NCBI RefSeq assembly: GCF_023913775.1
Contig: NZ_JAMXAX010000056.1
Location: forward strand, 1 to 34,963
Direction: 5' to 3'
Length of the DNA: 34,963 bases
Origin: Acidovorax facilis
Lineage (GTDB): Bacteria; Pseudomonadota; Gammaproteobacteria; Burkholderiales; Burkholderiaceae_C
Numbering within the stretch: position 1 is the first letter of the stretch; each line of letters starts with the position of its first letter. The position numbers and the translations under genes were made by a program. The notes beneath the pieces are model-generated. The model worked only from the letters and a program-made list of their open reading frames with translations, ran no database searches and was not told the origin of the DNA. Shown here piece by piece: positions 29,418-34,963 of the stretch.

Positions 29418-30593
29418 TTAATGGCCGCCCGACCCGTCCACGTGGGCAGCGGCCTTGCGGGCAAGGATGGATTCCTCGTCGGTCTCGAGCACGTTCACCT
29501 TTATTCCGCTGTGTGAGGTGTGAACGCTAGAGGCGTTGGCCAGGTTGGCTTTGGCATCGAGCTCGACACCCAGGAAGCGCAGGCCGTCGCACACTGCTTG
29601 CCGGACGAACGCTGCGTTGGCGCCGATTCCGCCCGTGAAGACGATCCGGTCGACGCCCTCCATAGCGGCTGCCAGCGCACCCATATGCCTGCGTACCTGA
29701 TAGCAGAAGTAGTCGACCGCCTTGCGAGCCTCGCTCGAGTGTGCCGAAATGTCGAGCAGCAACTTCATGTCGCCTGAGGTGCCGGTCAGGGCCTTGAGCC
29801 CCGACTCTTCGTAGAGGGCGGCTTGCAACTGCCGGACATCCGTCTCGCCGGACTGCAGCAGGAACAGCAGCGCACCGGGATCAAGATCGCCGCAGCGCGT
29901 GGTCATCGGGACGCCGCTGAGCGGGGTCACGCCCATGCTCGTTTCCACACTACGTCCCTGGGCAATGGCGCACAGTGAGGAACCGCCACCAAGGTGCGCG
30001 GCAATGACACGCTCGGAGAAGACCGGCTCGCCGCTGGCCGCCAGTTGTTGCAACACGGACTCGTATGAGAGGCCGTGGAAGCCGTAGCGGCGCACTCCGA
30101 GCGATCTAAAGCGCTCCGGCACAGCAACGAGGCTCGCACGCGCAGGGAGAGTCCGGTGAAAACCCGTGTCGAAGCATGCAACATGCAACGCCCCCGGGAA
30201 TGCCTGCCGTGCTGCATTGATCGCTGCAACGTTCAGGTGCTGATGAAGAGGCGCCAGCGACGACCAGTGAGTGATCGCGGCCAAAGTCGGTGCATCGATC
30301 GTTACGCTGTCAACCGGCAGGTCGCCTCCGTGAACCACTCTATGTCCGACAGCCTCTATCTGCAACGTCGGCCAGCGCAGCGCCAGTTCGCCCAACAATA
30401 GTTCGGTCGCGGAGCGGAATTGCAGGGGTCCAAGTTCCTGCGTGTCGGCATCCCCGCCAGGTTCGCGGGTCAGCAGTCGCGCATTCGGCGAGGCAAGTCC
30501 GGACACACTGGCACTCCAGAGCTGGTGCAGGTCGCGCTCGTACAGTGCCAGTTTAGTGCTGGTCGAGCCGGCGTTCAGTGCAAGCAGGGTCAT
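29418..30593 (-). CDS. ackA: Acetate kinase
   Basis: 391 residues from ATG 30593 ([15 protein letters not shown]), which has GGAG about 9 bases upstream; a TTG five codons earlier is less likely. Motifs: [62 protein letters not shown] and FTGGIGANA, all diagnostic of the family. It makes ATP and acetate from acetyl phosphate, the product of phosphoketolase. It heads a three-gene operon with the CPD-motif ATPase and GAPDH, behind an FNR-type box about 46 bp from the start. No phosphotransacetylase gene is in the window, which fits acetyl phosphate coming from phosphoketolase. Confidence 0.95.
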   Translation of the reverse strand: MTLLALNAGSTSTKLALYERDLHQLWSASVSGLASPNARLLTREPGGDADTQELGPLQFRSATELLLGELALRWPTLQIEAVGHRVVHGGDLPVDSVTIDAPTLAAITHWSSLAPLHQHLNVAAINAARQAFPGALHVACFDTGFHRTLPARASLVAVPERFRSLGVRRYGFHGLSYESVLQQLAASGEPVFSERVIAAHLGGGSSLCAIAQGRSVETSMGVTPLSGVPMTTRCGDLDPGALLFLLQSGETDVRQLQAALYEESGLKALTGTSGDMKLLLDISAHSSEARKAVDYFCYQVRRHMGALAAAMEGVDRIVFTGGIGANAAFVRQAVCDGLRFLGVELDAKANLANASSVHTSHSGIKVNVLETDEESILARKAAAHVDGSGGH

Positions 30594-30638
30594 GTTCTTG
30601 TTCTCCAAACCATCTTGACACTGCGCGTTCGGTCTCGC

Positions 30639-30652
30639 TTGATTTAGCTCAA
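30639..30652. promoter_or_regulatory. FNR/ANR-type box upstream of ackA operon
   Basis: TTGATTTAGCTCAA matches TTGAT-N4-ATCAA at 9 of 10 conserved bases. On the minus strand it is TTGAG-ctaa-ATCAA, 46 bp from the ackA ATG. That places a standard class II start site very near the Shine-Dalgarno, so the exact promoter geometry is uncertain. Confidence 0.65.
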
Positions 30653-30655
30653 GTG

Positions 30656-30674
30656 GCGCCCACCTGCTGGGCGC
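30656..30674 (-). terminator. Hairpin between cusF-like gene and ackA operon
   Basis: GCGCCCA-CCTGC-TGGGCGC, a perfect 7-bp stem with a 5-nt loop, about 80 bp past the end of the CusF-like gene and beside the FNR-type box. There is no T-run, so termination of the copper operon is only a guess. Confidence 0.35.
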
Positions 30675-30756
30675 TGCTTGCCTCGGCCTGGCCCGTCGCG
30701 TTGCTGAATGCCGAAGAGCGCCTCATTTCAGAAAGACGCTGCACGCAATTTTCGTG

Positions 30757-31098
30757 CTACTTGGCAGGCTCGATGGACGTCACGAACATCTTTCCTCCCT
30801 CGCTGACCACCATGAAACGGATTTTGTCGCCGACCTGTACCTTGTCGAGTAGTAACTTGTCCTTGGCGTTAAACACCATGGTCATCCCCGGCATCTCTAG
30901 GTGCTTGATGTCACCGTGCTTGATGGTGATTTTTCCAGCGTCCTTATCGATCTTGCGCACCTCTCCATCCGTCATGGAGGCTGCAGCCAGAGCAGCGGGC
31001 TTGCTGGCGTCAACCGTGGCCTGTGCCATGGCCGACAGCGGCAAGAGGGTGGTCAGCGACAACACGGCGCCGATCAAAAGGTTGTTTGCGTTTTTCAT
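30757..31098 (-). CDS. cusF: CusF-like periplasmic copper/silver chaperone
   Basis: 113 residues with a signal peptide (cleavage near AMA-Q). The mature domain has GEVRKIDKDAGKITIKHGD, then HLEMPGMTMVF, then VGDKIRFMVV, the small beta-barrel of CusF. Aligned to E. coli CusF, the metal ligands His36, Met47 and Met49 are kept, while Trp44, which caps the Cu(I), is Met here. It would shuttle Cu(I)/Ag(I) in the periplasm. Last gene of the right copper operon, 38 bp after the cupredoxin gene. The same fold occurs fused to some CusB proteins, but here it stands alone. Confidence 0.88.
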   Translation of the reverse strand: MKNANNLLIGAVLSLTTLLPLSAMAQATVDASKPAALAAASMTDGEVRKIDKDAGKITIKHGDIKHLEMPGMTMVFNAKDKLLLDKVQVGDKIRFMVVSEGGKMFVTSIEPAK

Positions 31099-31136
31099 GT
31101 GAACTCCTTGTTCAATGGCGTGGAGGACTTTTCCGC

Positions 31137-31640
31137 TTACTTCTTCACCACCGTGACCTGCCCCTTCATGCCAGCGTCGTAATGGCCTGGGTACAGGCAG
31201 GCAAACTTGACTTCACCAGCCTTTGTGAACTGCCAGATGATTTCGCCTTGCTTGCCTGGGGCCAGCGACACCTTGCTGGGTTCGTCATGCTCCATATCCG
31301 GGAACTTCTTCATGGTCTCGTAGTGTTCCTTGAGTTCGGCATCGGTGCCCATGCTGAACTCGTGTTTGACCTGGCCACTGTTCTTGATCACGAACTTGAC
31401 CGTTTCCCCCTGTTTGACGGAAATCGCGGCGGGCGTGAAGCGCATGGTGTCAGCCATGTCCACGTTGATTGTGCGGGTCACCTTCGCGGCCTTGCCGGGC
31501 TGACCAATTGCTGATTCAGCGCTGCCATGGCCGTGGGCGCCACCGCCGTCATGGCCGCCGCCGTGATTGCCGCCTGCAATGCTGTTGAAGGACAGGGCCA
31601 CCAGGGTGGAGGCCGCGATCAGGGAAAGAGTGCGTTTCAT
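31137..31640 (-). CDS. copI: CopI-like periplasmic cupredoxin
   Basis: 167 residues. Signal peptide (about 22 residues, cleavage SIA-G), a His/Gly-rich segment (GGNHGGGHDGGGAHGHG), then a cupredoxin domain. Type I copper ligands are visible as His in QVKHEFSMG and Cys, His and Met in FACLYPGHYDAGM. CopI-type proteins support copper tolerance in the periplasm, probably by binding or oxidising Cu(I). It lies 38 bp after the multicopper oxidase gene. The His-rich extension could bind further copper. Confidence 0.8.
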   Translation of the reverse strand: MKRTLSLIAASTLVALSFNSIAGGNHGGGHDGGGAHGHGSAESAIGQPGKAAKVTRTINVDMADTMRFTPAAISVKQGETVKFVIKNSGQVKHEFSMGTDAELKEHYETMKKFPDMEHDEPSKVSLAPGKQGEIIWQFTKAGEVKFACLYPGHYDAGMKGQVTVVKK

Positions 31641-31678
31641 AGTTGCCTTGGGTTGTGGATGCGATGTGAACGTGGTGA

Positions 31679-33091
31679 TCAGTGGCCGCTGTGCGAAGAC
31701 GGCTTTTTGACCTTGACGACAGTGTCCGAGCTGGACTTCTCTTTGCGAGGCATGGACTGCCCGCCCTCGGCCTTGAAGCGGGCCGGTTCAGCCATCGGAC
31801 CGGTGTACTCGTAGGCCACCGTGCCCTCCGGGTTCTTGTACCAACCCGGGTTCTTGTAGTCGCCCGGTTTCTGGTCGCGGCGAACCTTTAAGACACTGAA
31901 CATCCCGCCCATTTCGACCGAGCCGAACGGGCCTTCTCCGGTCATCATGGGAATGGTGTTGTCCGGGATGGGCATCTCCATTTCCGTCATGTCTGCCATG
32001 CCCCGCTCGCCCATGACCATGTAGTCGGGGATCAAGTTGTTGATCTTCTTGGCCACGCCCCGGTGGTCCACGCCAATCATGGTGGGAATGTCGTGCCCCA
32101 TTGCATTCATGGTGTGGTGGCTCTTGTGGCAGTGGAACGCCCAGTCGCCTTCTTCGTCCGCGAGGAACTCAATCTGGCGCATCTGTCCAACGGCCACGTC
32201 GGTGGTCACTTCATACAGACGGGTACTCTTGGGTGTGGGACCACCATCCGTGCCGGTGACCAAAAACTCGTGACCGTGCAAATGCATCGGGTGGTTGGTC
32301 ATGGTGAGGTTGCCGATGCGGATGCGCACCTTGTCGTTGAGCCGAACGTTCAAGGAATCGATGCCGGGAAAGATGCGGCTGTTCCATGTCCACAGATTGA
32401 AGTTCAGCATTTCCGCGACCTTGGGCGTAGCGGCGCCGGGCTCAATGTCATAGGCACTGAGCAGGAAGCAAAAGTCTCGATTCACTTCATCAATCAGCGG
32501 ATGCTTGGTCTTTGGATGCGTGATCCAAAAGCCCATCATGCCCATGGCCATCTGGGTCATTTCATCGGCATGCGGGTGGTACATGAACGTACCGGGACGG
32601 CGTGCAACGAACTCGTAGACGAAGGTTTTGCCGGACTGGATCGCTGGCTGGTTCAAGCCCGCCACGCCGTCCATGCCGTTGGGCAAACGCTGTCCATGCC
32701 AGTGGATGCTGGTGTGCTCGGGCAGCTTGTTGGTCACAAAAATGCGGACGCGATCGCCTTCCACCACCTCGATGGTGGGACCTGGGCTCTGGCCGTTGTA
32801 TCCCCACAGGTGGGCCTTGAAGCCAGGAGCCATTTCGCGCACGACGGGTTCTGCTACCAAGTGGAACTCTTTGACCCCCTGGTTCATGCGCCAAGGCAGC
32901 GTCCAGCCGTTGAGCGTGACCACCGGGTTGTAAGGACGCCCGGAGTTGGGTACGAGCGGCGCCATGGTGTCTGGACTTGTCTGGTACACGGGTTCCGGCA
33001 GTGCTGCCATCGCCACTCGGCTCACACTCGCTGCGGCCACGGCCCCTCCGGCGATGCCCGCAAATCGGAAAAAATCTCTTCTTGAATTCAT
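31679..33091 (-). CDS. Tat-exported multicopper oxidase
   Basis: 470 residues. The N-terminus SRRDFFRFAG is a twin-arginine signal, so the protein is exported folded. All four copper-ligand motifs are present: HWHG, HPHAD, HPMHLHGHEF and HCHKSHHTMNAMGH, giving the type 1 and trinuclear sites. The C-terminal third is Met-rich (MVMGERGMADMTEMEMPIP) and ends in a Lys/Ser/His tail. The likely role is oxidation of Cu(I) to less toxic Cu(II) in the periplasm. It is shorter than PcoA-type CopA (about 600 residues), and the intact ligand set suggests activity. It lies in one operon with TolC-type, CopI-like and CusF-like genes. Confidence 0.9.
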   Translation of the reverse strand: MNSRRDFFRFAGIAGGAVAAASVSRVAMAALPEPVYQTSPDTMAPLVPNSGRPYNPVVTLNGWTLPWRMNQGVKEFHLVAEPVVREMAPGFKAHLWGYNGQSPGPTIEVVEGDRVRIFVTNKLPEHTSIHWHGQRLPNGMDGVAGLNQPAIQSGKTFVYEFVARRPGTFMYHPHADEMTQMAMGMMGFWITHPKTKHPLIDEVNRDFCFLLSAYDIEPGAATPKVAEMLNFNLWTWNSRIFPGIDSLNVRLNDKVRIRIGNLTMTNHPMHLHGHEFLVTGTDGGPTPKSTRLYEVTTDVAVGQMRQIEFLADEEGDWAFHCHKSHHTMNAMGHDIPTMIGVDHRGVAKKINNLIPDYMVMGERGMADMTEMEMPIPDNTIPMMTGEGPFGSVEMGGMFSVLKVRRDQKPGDYKNPGWYKNPEGTVAYEYTGPMAEPARFKAEGGQSMPRKEKSSSDTVVKVKKPSSHSGH

Positions 33092-33111
33092 GTTTGGTTT
33101 CCTTGAGGGGA

Positions 33112-34545
33112 TCAGTGGCCTGCGCCAGCTTCGGCAGCGGCTGCGCCACCGCCCGAGACGCCAGTGCTGGTTGGCTTGCCAATGAGGGAGGCCTGGAGGG
33201 CCGCGTCCGCTAGCCAGAACTGTTGTTCAGCGTTCAGAGCCGCCATTACCGAGTTCACCTGGTCGCGGGAGTCGGCAAGTAGTTCAAAGACGCTGATCAG
33301 CATCCCGTTGTAGCGAAGCTGGTTTTCTTCAGAGATGCTCTTACGCAGCGGGATCACTTCGTCGCGGTGGTGGCGCGCGATGTCGTATGCCGTGCGATAG
33401 GCTGAGTAGCTTTCGCGCAGGTTGGATCCCGCCGCGCGGGCGGTAGCTTCCAGGCGGTTGGCCGCAGCCAGGGTCTGCGCGCTCATGGCGTCGCGCCGCA
33501 TACCTCCCCAATCAAAAATGGGCAACTGCAGGCTGATCTCAAAGCCTCGTCGCGTTGAGTGGGTGTTCTCGGCCGCATCGAAGACAGAGTCGCGCCGTAC
33601 TCCCAGTTCAATGTCCGTGAAGGTCGTGATCGTGTTCCAGCCTTGCGCGCGTGCGGCTGCGTCGTAATCGGCCTTCGCGATCTGCAGATCCAGCCGACCC
33701 TTCGAAGCCTGACGGCCAGCGTCCGATGGAGACAGCGGCTCCTTGGGAAGTGTGGGAAGGCGTTCAGGCAACTTGAGCTGTTGGGCTTGGCTATCGTCCA
33801 GGCCTAGCAGCCGCACCAGCTCCTCACGGGCTGCCGTGACCTGGTGCTGCGCACTGGCCAGCTGGGTCGCAGTGTCGGCGTAGAACGCTTGCTGGCGCAC
33901 ACGATCGAGCTTGTTGAAATTGCCCACCGACTGCATGCGTTTGGCCAGTTCGGCGCTGGCCTGGGCGCTGGCGACGACCTGTTGGGTGTAAGTCAGGGTC
34001 TGTTGCGCGGCGACAGCCCGGACCCAGGCCTGACGTACCTGCGTGACTTGGTCCACTACGTCGCTGCTCAGGCGCAACTGGGTCTGCTTGATGCGCTGCT
34101 CGGCGATGCCTTTGCGTGTTGGCAAGGTCAGCAGGTCCAGCAGGCCGAAGGACAGGATGCGGCCGATCTCCGTCTCGCTACCCAGGCGAACCCGCTCCAG
34201 GCTCAGAATGGGGTTGGCGATGCGTCCGGACTGGGCTGCAGTGGAAGAGTCCGCCCAGTTTTGGGCCACGATGGCCTGCAGGGACGGGCTATTGACCAGA
34301 GCGAGTTGAACGGCATCCTGTTGACTGAGCGGTTTGGCCAACAAGTCCGAGGCACGCCGGCGCAAGGCCTCTTGCTCATTCTTGGCTCGGGCCAAGGTGA
34401 GTTTGCCGTCCGTGAAACTGCTGGTTGCTGCGTTGGCGCTGGAGATGTTTTGCTCCAGGTTCACGCTGGCACAGCCAGACAAAACCGCAACTGCGGCAAC
34501 AGCGATCACGAGTTTGGCGCGGGGCATACGCAGGGGGCGGCTCAT
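33112..34545 (-). CDS. TolC/CusC-type outer-membrane efflux lipoprotein
   Basis: 477 residues. Lipoprotein signal with lipobox LSGC (VLSGCASV, about residues 22-25). Two outer-membrane efflux protein repeats follow, each with long coiled-coil helices: the first around AVQLALVNSPSLQAIVAQ, the second around GRLDLQIAKADYDAAARAQG. It would be the outer-membrane channel of a tripartite efflux system, but no RND pump or adaptor is in the window; these may lie to the right, or it may work with the copper oxidase instead. Its start overlaps the stop of the upstream small gene as ATGA. Confidence 0.88.
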   Translation of the reverse strand: MSRPLRMPRAKLVIAVAAVAVLSGCASVNLEQNISSANAATSSFTDGKLTLARAKNEQEALRRRASDLLAKPLSQQDAVQLALVNSPSLQAIVAQNWADSSTAAQSGRIANPILSLERVRLGSETEIGRILSFGLLDLLTLPTRKGIAEQRIKQTQLRLSSDVVDQVTQVRQAWVRAVAAQQTLTYTQQVVASAQASAELAKRMQSVGNFNKLDRVRQQAFYADTATQLASAQHQVTAAREELVRLLGLDDSQAQQLKLPERLPTLPKEPLSPSDAGRQASKGRLDLQIAKADYDAAARAQGWNTITTFTDIELGVRRDSVFDAAENTHSTRRGFEISLQLPIFDWGGMRRDAMSAQTLAAANRLEATARAAGSNLRESYSAYRTAYDIARHHRDEVIPLRKSISEENQLRYNGMLISVFELLADSRDQVNSVMAALNAEQQFWLADAALQASLIGKPTSTGVSGGGAAAAEAGAGH

Positions 34546-34845
34546 TGTTTGCCCCCGTGGTGTGCGTCATGGCCTTGGGCTGGTTGGTCCTGACCCGCTG
34601 CGGGTGCGGATTGGCGCATTTCCTTGGCATAGGCCCGCCATCCTCCGATTTCACCCACCTTGTCGTTGGCGGCCTTCCACGGCTGGACTGATTGCTCCTT
34701 GTAGACCTCATAGCCCGCGAGAGCTGATCGGTACGAAAGTTGGTAGTCCACCTTTGGGGGGGGGCATCGTCCGGCATCTGAGCAAGTGCCAGCGAAGGTG
34801 CCAGCAATGCTGCGGCCAGCCAAGGGATTGAGTTAAGGCTACGCT
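34542..34845 (-). pseudogene. Small periplasmic copper-operon protein, frameshifted in a G9 tract
   Basis: Two frames on the minus strand together give one protein. The first reads a signal peptide, NSIPWLAAALLAPSLALAQ, then MPDDAPP. The second continues with KVDYQLSYRSALAGYEVY, WKAANDKVGEIGGWRAY and a His-rich end GHDAHHGGK. The switch is at a run of nine C (G on the plus strand, 34756-34764); one extra base would restore one frame. Small proteins with a W-x-x-ANDxVGxIGGW segment occur at the head of copper-efflux operons; their function is unknown. No ATG lies in frame ahead of the signal peptide, so the 5' end may be lost too. Sequencing error or slippage in the tract are alternatives. Confidence 0.6.
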
Positions 34846-34963
34846 GAACAAGCCCTCGAAATTTCCCGCGCGAACGCGGAAGACGCCATTTTTTGGATTT
34901 TGTGGCCTCTTGCGCCGCCCATTTGGGCCGTTCGCAGGGCCTTGAGGCCCGATTTCCACCCTT
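34846..34963. other. Right-edge sequence, possible mobile-element end
   Basis: The minus strand runs through AAATTTCGAGGGCTTGTTCA into the broken signal peptide. The stretch contains TTTTTTGGATTTTGTGG and an inverted CAAGG/CCTTG-rich segment, and has no coding sense that I recognise. It looks foreign to the operon and may be the terminal region of an insertion sequence extending beyond the window. I could not assign a family. Confidence 0.3.

Overview
The window is high-GC accessory DNA from a Gram-negative proteobacterium, most likely a member of the Burkholderiales. Reasons: periplasmic copper and mercury systems with Sec and Tat signals, MerR-type promoters, a Tn21-type mercury module, and a short hairpin repeat at 5872-5892 of a kind I associate with Comamonadaceae genomes (from memory, not searched). 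No rRNA, tRNA or CRISPR array was seen. The layout is a mosaic: an IS256-family stub at the left edge, truncated genes at several junctions, and a broken gene at the right edge.

Left copper block (177-9487). Three small exported or membrane proteins (DUF5676, a Met-rich protein and a hypothetical) abut a 5'-truncated APC permease. Then come copA and cueR, which overlap on the minus strand behind a CueR-type promoter. A CopZ-like chaperone is divergent, followed by a YHS/HMBD copper ATPase and a periplasmic YVTN beta-propeller protein.

Central metabolic block (9600-22280 and 25486-30652). A perfect FNR/ANR-type box precedes phosphoketolase, a beta-CASP RNase-like hydrolase, an AMP/thymidine phosphorylase and a PRPP-synthetase homologue; the last three overlap by ATGA. 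An ATP-grasp-like protein, a small exported protein with a CueR-like promoter, a DUF4010 transporter-like protein, a DUF6629 membrane protein, an MFS transporter and a decayed lactate dehydrogenase follow. On the far side of the mer module, a second operon behind another FNR-type box encodes acetate kinase, a P-type ATPase with a CPD motif, and an archaeal-type (type II) GAPDH. My inference is a low-oxygen salvage route from RNA and nucleotides through pentose phosphates and acetyl phosphate to acetate and ATP.

Mercury insert (22279-25228). A 38-bp Tn21-type inverted repeat overlaps the merR stop codon, followed by merR and divergent merT-merP-merA. No transposase, resolvase or second inverted repeat was seen, so it looks like a transposon remnant that truncated ldh.

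Right copper block (30757-34845, minus strand). A frameshifted small periplasmic protein, a TolC-type outer-membrane factor, a Tat-exported multicopper oxidase, a CopI-like cupredoxin and a CusF-like chaperone form one tight operon. Copper genes thus flank the fermentation-type block on both sides.
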